Shown in pieces: positions 12,285 to 24,535 of a DNA stretch of 64,000 nucleotides. The stretch spans positions 17,624,489 to 17,688,488 of the forward strand of contig OW121742.1 of NCBI GenBank assembly GCA_933228675.1, read 5' to 3'. Position 1 is the first letter of the stretch. Every line of letters starts with the position of its first letter. The position numbers and the translations under genes were made by a program. The notes beneath the pieces are model-generated. The model saw only the letters and a program-made list of their open reading frames with translations, did no database searches and had not been told where the DNA came from. Source of the DNA: Stomorhina lunata. Taxonomy: Eukaryota; Arthropoda; Insecta; Diptera; Rhiniidae.

Positions 12285-14990
12285 CTTATAGGAAATTTCC
12301 TACAAAAATAAGAAGTTTTTGAAAAAATTCCTATAAATATAAGAAATTTTTGAAAAATTTTCCTATTTAAATAAGAAATTTTTGAACAATTTCCTATAAG
12401 AAAAAAGAAATTTTTGAAAAATTTCCTATAAAAATACGAAATTTTAGAAAAATTTCCTATAAAATAAGAAACTTTTTAAAAAATTCCTATAAAAATAAAA
12501 AAAATTTTAAAAATTTTGTATATCAACAAAAATTTTTTTAAAATTTCCATAAAAATAATAATTTTTTTTTTAAATTTCCTATAAAAATAAAGAAAATTTT
12601 GTAAAATTTTCTATAAAAATCAGTAATTTAAAAAAAATCAGAAATTTTTGAAAAACTATCTATGAAAATTAGAAATTTTTGAAAATTTTCCTATAAAAAT
12701 TCTTATAAAAATAAGAAATTTTTGAAAAAAGTTTAATAAAAATAAGAAATTTCGAAAAATTTCTTATAAAACTAAGAAATTAGAAATTTTTGAAAATTTT
12801 TTTAAGAAAATAAGAAATTTTTGAAAATTTTCATAAGAAAATAAGAAATTTTTAAAAATTTTCTTAATAAAATAAGAAATTATTGAAAATTTTCTTAATA
12901 AAATAAGAAATTAATAAAATAAGAAATTAATAAAATAAGAAATTAAGAATTGAAAATTTTCTTATAAAAATAAGAAAATTTTAAAAAATTTCCTATAGAA
13001 ATATGAAATTTTTGAAAATTTTCCTATGAAAACAAAAAATTTTTGAAAAATTCCTATAAAAAAAATTAAGTAATTTTTGAAAAATTTCCTTAAAAATAAA
13101 AAATTTTTGAAATATTCTTATAAAAATAAGAAATTTTTAAAAATGTTCCTATAAAAATAAGAATTTTTTGAAAAAATTATATAAAAATAAGAAATTTTTG
13201 AAAAATATCCCATTTTTATTTAAAAAATTACATATAAAAATGGGAAATTTGTGAAAAATTTTCTATAGGAAATTTGTGAAAAATTTCCTATAAAAATAGG
13301 AAATTTCTGAAAAATTTCCTATAGGAAATTTCTGAAAAATTTCCTATAAAAATAGGAAATTTCTGAAAAATTTCCTATAAAAACAGGAAATTTCTAAAAA
13401 GTTTCCTGAAAAACTTGGAAATTTTCCCATTTTTATAGGAAATTTTTAAAAAATTCCCTGTAAAAATAAGAAATTTTAAAAAAATTTCTTGAAAAATAGG
13501 AAGTTTTTAAAAAATTTCCTGTAAAAATATGAAATTTTTGAAAAATTTTCTATAATTTTCTATAAAAGTATGAAATTTTTGAAAAATTTCCTATAAAAAT
13601 AGAAATTTTTTGAAAAATTTCTTTAGAAATAAGAAATTTTTGAAAAATTTCCTATAAAAATAAATAATTTTTGAAAAATTTCCTATAAAAATAAGAAATT
13701 TTTGAAAAATTTCCTATAAAAATAAGAAATTTTTTAAAAATTTCATATAAAAAGAAGAAGAAGAAATTTTTCAAAAATTTCCTATTAAAATAAGAAAATT
13801 CTTGAAAAATTTCCTATAAAAATAAGAAATTTTTTAAAAATTTTTTATAAAAATAATAAATTATAGAAAAATTTCCTATACAAATAAGAAATTTTAGAAA
13901 AATTTCCTATAAAAATAAGAAATTTTTGAAAAATGTTTAATAAAAATAAGAAATTTTGAAAAATTTCTTATAAAAATAAGAAATTTTGAAAAATTTCTTA
14001 TAAAAATAAGAAATTTTGAAAAATTTCTTATAAAAATAAGAAATTTTGAAAAATTTCTTTTTAAAATAAGAAGTTTTGAAAAATTTCTTTTAAAAATAGA
14101 AAATTTCTGAAAAATTTCTTATAAAAATAGAAAATTTCTGAAAAATTTCTTATAAAAATAGGAAATCTCTGAAAAGTAAAAATTGGAAATTCTCCCATTT
14201 TTATAGAAAATTTCTTAAAAATTTCCTATAAAAATATATATAATAAATTAAAAAAAAATCGTGTAAAAATAAGAAATTTTTTAAAAATTTTCTATAAAAA
14301 TAAGAAATTATAGAAAAATTTCCTATAAAAATAAGACATTTTTGAAAGATTTCGCATAAAAGTAAGACATTTTTGAAAAATTTCCTAAAAAAATAAGAAA
14401 TTTTTAAAAAATTTCCTATAAAAATATGAAATTTTTAATAAATTCCTATAAAAGTAAGAAATTTTTACATAAATTCTTAAAAAAAAAAATTTTAAATTTT
14501 GAACAATTTCCTATAAAAACAAGGAAATTTTAAAAATGTTCCTATAAAAATAAGAAGTTATTAAAAAATTTCCCATAAAATTATGAAATTTTTGAAGAAT
14601 TTCTTTAAAAAATAAATAAAATGTTTTACTAGAAAAATAAAAAATTTTCTAAGAAAAATCCGATAAAAATAAGAATTTTCGGAAAATTTCCAATAAAAAA
14701 AAGAAATTTTTGAAAATTTTCTTATAAATATAAGAAATTTAATTTTTTTTTTTTTTATAAAAATAAGAAATTTTTGAAAAATTTCTTATAAATATAAGAA
14801 ATTTAATTTTTTTTTTTTATATAAAAAAAAAGAAATTTTTGAAAAATTTCTTATAAATATAAGAAATTTAAAAAATTTTAAGAAATTTTTGAAAAATTTC
14901 CTATAAAAATAAGAATTTTTGAAAAATTTTCCTATTAAAATAAAAAATTTCTGAAAAAAAAGACATTTTTGAAAAAATTTTGAAAACTGA
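12285..14990 (+). repeat. Family B satellite array, highly diverged block
   Basis: The AAGAAATTTTTGAAAAATTTCCTATAAAAAT theme continues for 2.7 kb with many indels, base changes and short insertions. Local homogeneous patches occur: 13250-13400 (GGAAATTTCTGAAAAATTTC variant) and 13945-14050 (AAATTTTGAAAAATTTCTTAT, shortened unit). A few short stretches (near 13420-13440 and 14190-14210) flip orientation. It is the oldest-looking part of family B here. Confidence 0.85.
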
Positions 14991-14999
14991 ATAAATAGA

Positions 15000-16430
15000 A
15001 GTCTAAACAATAAAAGGCAAGTAGCGAAAAATATATTGAATCTATTCTAAAGTGTTTCTATTGAGAAGTGGAAAGAAATACAATGAACAGAAGACACATA
15101 TGTAACATAATAAATTTTTATTTATTTTTTGGTGTGGAATTTCTTGGGAAATTTACACATAAAAATGTGTTTTCCATAAAAAAAGTTTTCATTGAATTTG
15201 TTTATTTTTTAAGAAATTCCTTTAATAACAAAAAAAAAAGAAAAGAAAAATAAAATAAGTCAAAAAAAGAACTTAACCTTGTCAACACCTTTTCTATAAA
15301 ACGATTTAAAAACAAAAAGGGATTTGGTTTTTTTCAATCTTCGTTTCTATTAAAAATTGAAATTAAATGTTTTTGGTGGTTGTTGGCCCTTAAGGCCTAA
15401 CTCAATTCGTTTTTCTTATGCGTAAAAATATTCAGTTATTTACTTGTTATATAAGAAATTCTCCACATTCCTCAAATACCGGATGTAGTATTGAAATATT
15501 TGTGTTTTCATATTATACGTGAATTTTTCATTTCATTCGAATACTTTTTTTCAATCGTTCTTGTTCTGGTTCTGTATCTCTTCTGTGTTTAATTTGGTGG
15601 CACGCGTTTTCTGTTTGTTTGTATACCCTACATTACCTTGGGTGGGGAAGGTATTTTGATACAAACTTTGTATTAGAAATATGATCAAAATACCTTACGT
15701 TAAAAACACGACTGTCATTTAAATACCATCAAAATTAAAGTAATAAATATTTTCAAATCTAGACCCAGTGTCGAAAACGACTTAAATATACAAAAAATCT
15801 CATAAAAAATATTATATTATAGCAAAATGAATAAGCTTTAGTTTGTCACTAGTCGATCCACATATGACCTAAATGTGTAGAGGGAATCAGATAGTCGACC
15901 TTGACCGACTAAAATATTTTCCTATATTTTTAATATTATAATACTTCCAATATACAAATTGTGGGTTTTATGTTCCCTTTTTCTTGTTTTATTTCAATTT
16001 TTGTCTTTTTTGTTTTGTTTATAAATTCCTTATGATTTATAAGGATTTTACCCCGAGGAGGTAACCGTCATACCCCGTATCTTGTACTTTTATAAATGAA
16101 GGTGTTTTTGTAATCCTATCACCACCGCCAATCGGTAAACATATAAGGAAATATCATTTGTTTAAATTCAATAAGCTTAACAATAATACGATTTTTATGT
16201 TTTTTATGAATTGTATTTTGTTACAAAGTGTGTATTTCGGGTAATATTATCAAATGTGCCAGAGATATAAAAAATTGTAAAACACAGTCTTTTTATTTCT
16301 TTATATTACACACGTTTGGAACATAAAAAGAATTTCGTTTAGCTCATTTTTATCGATATGGGATTTTTACGTTTTTAAATTGAGAAATTTACATAAAATA
16401 GAAAAGAAGTCATTTTAGAGTTTTCTCAAT
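15000..16430. other. Intergenic sequence; one interspersed-repeat motif
   Basis: No gene is recognised. TATACCCTACATTACCTTGG at 15631-15650, followed by GGTGGGGAAGGTATTTTGAT, matches a motif I associate with the ends of common non-autonomous repeats in flies. The region otherwise looks like AT-rich unique sequence. Confidence 0.4.
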
Positions 16431-16434
16431 AAAA

Positions 16435-18130
16435 ATTTTTTAAAAGGAAATTTTTCAAAAATTTTACTTATTTTTAAAGGAAATTTTGAAAAAAAAATTC
16501 TAATTTTTATAGGAAATTTTTTTTTAAATTTTCTAACTTTTTTGAAGGAAATTTTTCAAAAAATTTCTTATTTTTATAAAAAAATTTCCAAAAACTTCTT
16601 ATTTTTATAAGAAATTTTTAAAAAATTTCTTATTTTTATAAGAAATTTTTAAAAAATTTCTTATTTTTATAAGAAATTTTTAAAAAATTTCTTATTTTTA
16701 TAAGAAATTTTTAAAAAATTTCTTATTTTTATAAGAAATTTTTAAAAAATTTCTTATTTTTATAAGAAATTTTTAAAAAATTTCTTATTTTTATAAGAAA
16801 TTTTTAAAAAATTTATTATTTTTATAAGAAATTTTTAAAAAATTTCTTATTTTTATAAGAAATTTTTAAAAAAATTCTTATTTTTATAGAATATTTTTCA
16901 AAAATTTTTCAAAAATTTCATATTTTTAAAAGGAAATTTTTCAACAATTTCTTATTTTTAAATGGAAAATTTTCAAAAATTTCTTAATTTTATTGGAAAA
17001 TTTTCAAAAATTTCTTATTTTTATATGAAAATTTAAAAAATATTTCTTATTTTTATAGAAAATTTTTCAAAAATTTCTTATTTTTATAGAAAATTTTTCA
17101 AAAATTTCTTATTTTTATAGGAAATTTTTCAAAAATTTTTTTATTTTTATAGGAAATTTTTCAAAAATTTCTTATTTTTATAGGAAATTTTTCAAAAATT
17201 TATTATTTTTATAGGAAATTTTTCAAAAATTTCTTTTTATAGAAAATTTTTCAAAAATTCTTATTTTTATAGGAAATTTTTCAAAAATTTCCTAGTTTTA
17301 TAGGAAATTTTTCAAAAATTTTTTTATTTTTATAGGAAATTTTTCAAAAATTTCTTATTTTTATAGGAAATTTTTCAAAAATTTCTTTTTATAGAAAATT
17401 TTTCAAAAATTTCTTATTTTTATAGGAAATTTTTGAAAAATTTCTTATTTTTATAGGAAATTTTTGAAAAATTTATTATTTTTATAGGAAATTTTTCAAA
17501 AATTTCTTTTTATAGAAAATTTTTCTAAAATTTCTTATTTTTATAGGAAATTTTTCAAAAATTTCCTAGTTTTATAGGAAATTTTTCAAAAATTTTTTTA
17601 TTTTTATAGGAAATTTTTCAAAAATTTCTTATTTTTATAGGAAATGTTTAAAAAATTAGTTTTATAGGAAATATTTCAAAAATTTCTTATTTTTATAGGA
17701 AATTTTTCAAAAATTTCTTATTTTTATAGGAAATTTTTCAAAAATTTCTTATTTTTATAGGAAATTTTTCAAAAATTTCTTATTTTCATAAGAAGTTTTT
17801 CAAAAATTTCTTATTTTTATAGGACATTTTTTCAAAAATTTCTTATTTTTAAAGGAAATTTTTTTTCAAAAATTTACAAAATTTTTATAGAAAAATTTTC
17901 AAAAATTTCTTATTTTATAAGAATTTTTAAAAAATTCTCATTTTTATAGGAATTTTTTTAAAAATTCTTATTTTGATAGGAAATTTTTAAAAAATTTCTT
18001 ATTCTTATAGGATTTTTTTTTTAAATTTCATATTTTAATAGAAAATTTTCCTACAAGAATAGGAAATTTTTTTTTAAATTTCCTGTAATAATTATTATTT
18101 TAATAGGAAATTTTCCAAATAATTCTTATT
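16435..18130 (-). repeat. Family B satellite array, reverse orientation, with a pure-palindrome sub-block
   Basis: Units read TTATTTTTATAGGAAATTTT followed by TCAAAAATTTC, i.e. family B reversed. A sub-block at about 16600-16870 is different: ten or so near-identical 31-bp units whose core ATAAGAAATTTTT / A / AAAAATTTCTTAT is a perfect 27-bp odd palindrome with only four bases (TTTT) between successive palindromes. From about 17080 the normal unit resumes. A shortened CTTTTTATAGAAAATTTTTC variant recurs near 17233, 17383 and 17503, which indicates internal segmental copying. Confidence 0.92.
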
Positions 18131-19385
18131 TATTCTAGGTGGTGTATTCTATTAATAGCATCTGTTTCTTTTTATAAAAAACTGAAGAATTAATAAAATT
18201 TTGGTTAATGTTTCATTTCATTAGATAAATTACTTTTTAAAATGACTTTGAAATAAAATTTTGAAATTTATTTTCTTAATTGGTTTTCAGTTCATTGACT
18301 TTCATAAATATAATTTTGATCAATTTAATTTAAAATTTAATTAATTGTCACTTTAATGACTTAAATAGAATGTTTTATATATGATGATTATATATGATCA
18401 TCAACTGGAGAAGCATCCCTAATTCAAGACAGATCGAAAACCAAGCATTATATCAAATTTCAGAGACAGAATAAGTACGAATTATAGTGTCTAAACAAAT
18501 ACCAACATAAAAAATAAGCTATTTGAAACTTAAGACTTTTGACAATATAATCAGTTGAGAGATCTTGTGAATAACCTAATTATATATTTTACACTTAAAA
18601 TCGATATTTATTTCTTGAAAATCGGGTATATAAAGACAAAAAAGTAAAAATTTGACTTAATCGGTTGATGTGACTGAAAAATGTATAAGTGATTCCTTTC
18701 TCTCCCAACACACAAATCCACTTCACCAAATGTTCCTATAATGAAGCCATAAAAAAAAGCAATACTGGTATTTAATTTTAAAAATGCCCCCAATAAGCTC
18801 GTGCAAAACTAAAAACATATTTTAAGTCCTTACATTTATTTTCTCCATTTATTATTAAATACATTTGTTTGACATTCCAGGACAAGGAGTGACACTCTAA
18901 AAGCACACGCATTATGGCAAATAAAATGTGAACATGACCTAAATTAATGTCAGGATATTTTAAATAGGACTAGGCGTCCTTATTCATTTAATACCAAAAA
19001 CAGTGTTGTAAAGTAAACCACAAAACACACGCACATTTTTAACACTCTAAATCGAAAAAAAAAATAAAAACTCCAGCTGCTATTCAGGTCTATGACCCAC
19101 TCTAACTTTATTGTAAAAGTGTAGATAAATGTATGTGTATGATTTACGGATAACGATAACGGCTACAAAGGATGACACACATATTTACACACATTTTATA
19201 GAGCTAGAAGAAAAATGAAAAAACCCAATAATTTCAATACTTTAATCGAAAAAAGGAGCTAAAAATCTAAAATCATCGATTCGTTTAACAGCCCAAAAAC
19301 AGAGAAAAGGAGCTTTATTTGGAATCACACCTAATATTTTTTTTTTTAATTTTCTTAAATTTTTACATTATGCAGAAAAGTTGGA
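18131..19385. other. Intergenic sequence, nothing recognised
   Basis: AT-rich sequence without supported genes, RNA genes or tandem structure. Confidence 0.55.
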
Positions 19386-19404
19386 GATCTCTTAGAAAAG
19401 ATGG

Positions 19405-20360
19405 TGCCCACCAAAGTTTTTTATAGAAAATTTGGTGATCACCAAAGAAAACTTTGGTGATCACCAAATTTTCTATAGAAAACTTAGGAGATCACCAAAT
19501 TTTGGTGATCACCTGATCACCAAATTTTCTATAGAAAACTTTGGTGATCACCAAAGTTTTCTATAGAAAATTTGGTGATCACCAAAGTTTTCTATTGAAA
19601 ACATGGTGATCGTCAAAGTTTTATATAGAAAATTTGGTTATCACCAAAGTTTTCTATAGAAAATTTGGTGATCACTAAAGTTTTCTATAGAAAATTTGGT
19701 GATCACCAAAGTTTTCTATAGAAAATTTGGTGATCACCAAAGTTTTCTATAGAAAATTTGGTGATCACCAAAGTTTTCTATAGAAAATTTGGTGATCACC
19801 AAAGTTTTCTATAGAAAATTTGGTGATCACCAAAGTTTTCTATAGAAAATTTGGTGATCACCAAAGTTTTCTATAGAAAATTTGGTGATCACCAAAGTTT
19901 TCTATAGAAAATTTGGTGATCACCAAAGTTTTCTATAGAAAATTTGGTGATCACCAAAGTTTTCTATAGAAAATTTGGTGATCACCAAAGTTTTCTATAG
20001 AAAATTTGGTGATCACCAAAGTTTTCTATAGAAAATTTGGTGATCACCAAAGTTTTCTATAGAAAATTTGGTGATCACCAAAGTTTTCTATAGAAAATTT
20101 GGTGATCACCAAAGTTTTCTATAGAAAATTTGGTGATCACCAAAGTTTTCTATAGAAAATTTGGTGATCACCAAAGTTTTCTATAGAAAATTTGGTGATC
20201 ACCAAAGTTTTCTATAGAAAATTTGGTGATCACCAAAGTTTTCTATAGAAAATTTGGTGATCACCAAAGTTTTCTATAGAAAATTTGGTGATCACCAAAG
20301 TTTTCTATAGAAAATTTGGTGATCACCAAAGTTTTCTATAGAAAATTTGGTGATCGCCTT
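19405..20360. repeat. Family C satellite array, 31-bp double-palindrome monomer, about 30 copies
   Basis: Each unit is two perfect palindromes set end to end: TTTGGTGATCACCAAA (16 bp) and TTTTCTATAGAAAA (14 bp), joined by one G. This gives exactly 31 bp. Copies from about 19660 to 20345 are virtually identical; the first few (19405-19650) carry substitutions, truncations and an irregular GGTGATCACCTGATCACC copy. The asymmetric G is the only feature that gives the array a direction. No ORF. Confidence 0.96.
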
Positions 20361-20370
20361 AGTTTTCTTT

Positions 20371-21425
20371 AGAAAAGTACTCTATAATTGCTTGTCATTT
20401 ACCCGTATTGGCGAAGATTTTGAACTGCTGGGCTATAAGTTATGAGTCTAAATATTTGAGTGTTGCTTTATAGTTATAATAAGGGTTGTAATCCTCATAA
20501 CATGAGGTTAAATAAATATTTAAGGTATTAAAAAATATTTTTTATAAACAGGCATTTATTAAAAAAAGGATTACTATTATTGCAGTAAACCTCCCCTACT
20601 TAAAGGATTTGCAAATATTTGTACATTTTTCACTGTTTAAAGGCCGTTATCTAGGACGTTTTTTTTTTTGGGTTTATCTAATAAATTTGTTTGTTTAAAA
20701 ACAGTTTATTTTGCATTAGATCTTGATTAAACATTCATGATTAAGTTCATTAGAAGAAAAAAAAAACTAGATTATATATTTTTCATCCAGCTGTTCTGTG
20801 GGTGTCTCGTGACTTTAGAACATAAATTTCATTGACACTCAACTCCTTGTTCTGCTTCGAGTCTACACAATGTTGGTACATCTCCTTAACGGCTGTAGTT
20901 TATGATCCTTTTTGTAAATGAGTTTTAGATGGATATAGTTTTTTTTTTTTTAGCTGCAGAATGAATAATGACATGCAGAGAAGAGACACACGAAAGTGTA
21001 AAAGTCGTTACATATCCTTTCCAAACTTTGCCTTTAAATAAATTCGTTTTTAATTTTTCTATGACTTTATTTAACGGCAAGAAATGGGAGGAGGATGTAT
21101 TTGAAATTTTTTTTTATTGATAACAGAGACGTTTAGTATTAGTTTTATGGCTTAAGGAGCAACATGTCCTGCAGATGTTTGTTGGGATATTAGATAAGTA
21201 CAGTTGGGTCCGCACACCATGGAATTTTTTTCTCTTTTTAGAGGTTCAAATCCATGATAATGGCAATATGTTGTATGTTGGTCTTCTTCAGGATGAAGGA
21301 TGGATGCCCCTGAGATATATTATTAACTAATGATTAAGGTTTCTATGTTTTCAGCGGAGCTTGACACCAACTTCAAAACTCCCAAGCTATTCACGTTCAA
21401 ACTGGAAACTTAAGTTGGATTACCA
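20371..21425. other. Intergenic sequence, nothing recognised
   Basis: No supported gene or repeat. Homopolymer A/T runs are common. Confidence 0.55.
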
Positions 21426-21429
21426 TTAC

Positions 21430-21602
21430 TTTAGACCCCATACAAATTATACCGATCGACTCAGAATCGCCAGGAGTCGTCTTTCTGTCTGTCTGTCTGT
21501 CTGTCTGTCTGACTGACTGTCTGTCTGTTTGTTTGTTTGTCTGTCTGGTGTGGACTGATCTGATCTGATCAGGTCAGGTCTGGTCTGGTCTGGTCCGGTC
21601 CG

Positions 21603-21640
<38 letters not shown>

Positions 21641-21660
21641 CCGTGTGTCTGTTGAAATGA
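21430..21660 (+). repeat. GTCT/GTCC microsatellite within an interspersed fly repeat
   Basis: TACCGATCGACTCAGAATCG at 21450-21469 leads into a long run of (GTCT)n and (GTCC)n at 21479-21655. It is interrupted by (GTTT)n and by a GATCT/GGTCT/GGTCC pentamer stretch near 21555-21605. GTCY microsatellites behind a conserved leader are a hallmark of mini-me/DINE-like non-autonomous elements described in Diptera; I recognise the arrangement but cannot align it. The minus-strand ORF through it is a by-product of the repeat. Confidence 0.7.
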
Positions 21661-21689
21661 AGTTTGTAGAGCTCTTGGTGGGTGTATCC

Positions 21690-22900
21690 AGACGAATTAT
21701 ACACCAATTTAGGAAATTTCCCTACGCATCACGCTATTTAATTTCATTAAAATCGGTCTATAAACACCCAAGATATCGCTAAAATACTAAACTTCGATGA
21801 CAAATTTAATTTTTTTTTTTTTAAATACTGTTAAAAAAAACAATTCTCATCGAATTTTGAATTTTGGCGATATCTCTAGTGTTTATAGACCGATTTTGAT
21901 ACAATTTAATAGCATGTTGCCTTGGAGTATTTTTTAAAATCTGATATATAATTCAAAATTTAAAAAAAATACTGCTTTCAAAAAAAAAAAAATTTTTAAC
22001 TTTGCCAATTTTTGTACATCGATATCTTTTGCTTTGGCGATATCTCGGTTATTGATCTACCGATTTAGATGAAATTCAATAGTGTGCTGCGTTAAATGAT
22101 TTCCTAAAATTTGATACACAGTTCAATAAACTTAAAAGAAAAACACAGTTTTTTAGCGAAATTAATTTTTTTTTTTTTTGAAAAATCATCGAATTTTGAA
22201 TTTTGGCGATATCTCTGGTGTTTATAGACCGATTTTGATACAATTTAATAGAATGTTGCCTTGGATTATTTTCTAAAACCTGATATATAATTCTAAATTT
22301 TTTTTTAAAAAATACTGTTTTTTTTATTTTTTTTTTAATTTGTCAATTTGTGTACATCGATATCGTTTGCTTTGGCGATATCTCGGTTATTGATTTACCG
22401 ATTTAGATGAAATTCAATAGTGTGCGTTAAATGATTTCCTAAAATTTGATACACAGTTCAAAAAACTTTTTTTTTTTTAAACACAGTTTTTTAACGAAAT
22501 TTTAATTTTTTTTTTTTTGAAAAACAAAGTTTTTAACAAAAAAATTTTTAAATTCTCATCGAATTTTATATTTTGGCGATATCTCTGGTGTTTATAGACC
22601 GATTTTGATGAAATTTAATAGCATGCTGCGTTGAAGTATTTTCTAAAATCTGATAAATAATTTGAAAAAAATTATATATTAAAAAAAAAATATTGTTTTT
22701 TAAAAATTTGTTTCTAAAATTTGCCAATTTGCGTACATCGACTGTTTTTGCTTTGACGATATCTCAGTTATTGATCTGCCGATTTTGATGAAATTCAGTA
22801 GTGTGTTGCGTTAAATGATTTCCTAAAATTTGATATACAATTCGAAAAAGTTCTTTTTAAAAATTCAGATTTTTTTTCAATTTTAAATTCGGTAATTTTC
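21690..22900. repeat. Two-part (A-B) interspersed repeat, ~340-370 bp period, with an inverted first copy
   Basis: Two related half-units alternate. Type A has GGCGATATCTCTGGTGTTTA, then TAGACCGATTTTGAT and CTGATATATAATTC. Type B has GGCGATATCTCGGTTATTGA, then ACCGATTTAGATGAAATTC and TTTGATACACAGTTC. A starts near 21870, 22206 and 22577; B starts near 22034, 22372 and 22757. Poly-A/T runs separate them. A further A-like copy at about 21720-21800 is in the opposite orientation (ATCGGTCTATAAACACC). A weaker copy follows at about 22920-23010 and possibly 23105-23160. Confidence 0.8.
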
Positions 22901-23618
22901 GGGACTTCGAATTTAGAGTTTTGGCAATATCTCAGATTGTTATGTTCCTATTTTGATCACATATAATATCGTTTGGCTTTGGAGGATTTTCTAAGATCTG
23001 ATATCCAATTCATGTCGGTATAATATCAGCAAATTGTGGAATTTTAAACACAAAAAACAGTTTTTATACAAATTAAAAAAATACAACTTAAAAGAATTTC
23101 GGGTTTTGGCTATATCTCAGTTGTAAGTAAAACTATATGTTGCAACTTAATAGTGTACTTCGTAGAACACTATTAACATCTAATACCTACACATATAAGT
23201 TATGTCGGTATACCATCTACAAGATCATCAAACTTGATTTCAGCATACCGAAATATGTCTTTAATAAGTGACTTTTTAACATTACAATGGCCTTTATTCA
23301 TAGCTTACGTAAGTCTTGTTGCCGAAATTCTAATCTAAATAGGTCCGCTAAATATTCTCATTAAAGCAACCATTTAATCGGTCCTCTAACTTTAAAGATA
23401 TATGCATTTGAATACGACCTCTCTCAACGTGCGAAATGTTACAATGTTGTGTAATTTCGGATATTGTTTGTATTTCAATGTTTGTAACTTTTTCAGATCA
23501 GAAAATAGTATAGTATTTTTATAGGACTCACCTAAATCAGTCTTCAGAACATACATACTTGTAATTGACCAAAAACTATTTCCATTCTGTTCTTAACTTT
23601 TGTAACACCATTGGTGAA

Positions 23619-23668
23619 GGGTATTTAAGATTCGTCATAGCCGAATAAAGCACTTTTACTTGTTTAAG
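23619..23668 (+). mobile_element. Conserved terminus of a common fly interspersed repeat
   Basis: GGGTATTTAAGATTCG followed by TCATAGCCGAATAAAGCAC and TTTTACTTGTTT matches a terminal sequence seen repeatedly in intergenic DNA of higher flies (from memory; no search run). Together with the GTCT tract and A-B repeats upstream it may bound one composite element of about 2.2 kb (21430-23668). The other end is uncertain. Confidence 0.45.
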
Positions 23669-23670
23669 AT

Positions 23671-24535
23671 CTAAAAACTCTACTATGCAAAAGACGATAA
23701 ACTTTTGTCGAAGTGACCTTTGGTTTAAGACCCAGTATCTTTCAATAGAAGTATCCGATGCTAATAGATGCTTTATTCTGAAATTAGTTTTGAAAATTTC
23801 ATGAGAAACTATTATTCTTTACTTCTAACTCTCAGAATTTTCGTCTCCGCCTTCAACTGCGATCATAACCCCTAATGCCAACATCAATTTCAAATATCAA
23901 TAACCATTAAATAATATCCATCTTTTTGTGGTACATTGAAGCCCTTTTTCATTTTTCATTGCCAGACAATAAATGTTACAAACGGCACGAGTCTAAATTA
24001 ATTTCCGTACCAAAAACACAACTACTCACCCTTAAGTTAGAAGTTAAAACAAAAATTACATAGTCATTGTCATGAAATGAATAAAATCAAACCATTCAAC
24101 AGACATTCATACGAACCTCATATTGACATGAAAAAAATGCTTGCATGAATGACTGCATGACTGACTGAATGACGTTTAAGGAATTTCAAAAAAATAATAA
24201 AAATAAATTCATTTTTGTTTGGTTTTTAAATCATCTTTTCATATTGTAGCGTTCACATACATTTTATTTATTTATTCATCCTCAAAATAAAAATTCAATA
24301 TATCAAAAGCAGAGGAAGTAAAAAGGATCAAAATGAAGAAAAGAAATCCATATGTCCTGTAAAAGTGGTGGTTCTTAACAATAACATTTCATTATGTCAA
24401 TGTTGGTTGTACATATGTATATGGGAAGTGAGGGTGAAGTCAAAACTGTCTCGGTTCTTTTATGTATAGAGGAGTTGGAAATAGGGTCTTCTTAGAAGAT
24501 GTGGTTAGATTATGTGATTGTAGTCTGGTAATTAG
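23671..24535. other. Intergenic sequence, nothing recognised
   Basis: No supported gene, RNA or repeat structure. Confidence 0.55.

Noticed and set aside
19405..20360. CRISPR-like array
   Set aside because: There are no unique spacers; every unit is the same 31 bp, and the window is clearly eukaryotic (GT-AG introns, metazoan proteins).
21447..21707. 86-codon ORF rich in Arg-Thr-Asp-Gln
   Set aside because: It is a translation of the GTCT/GTCC microsatellite.
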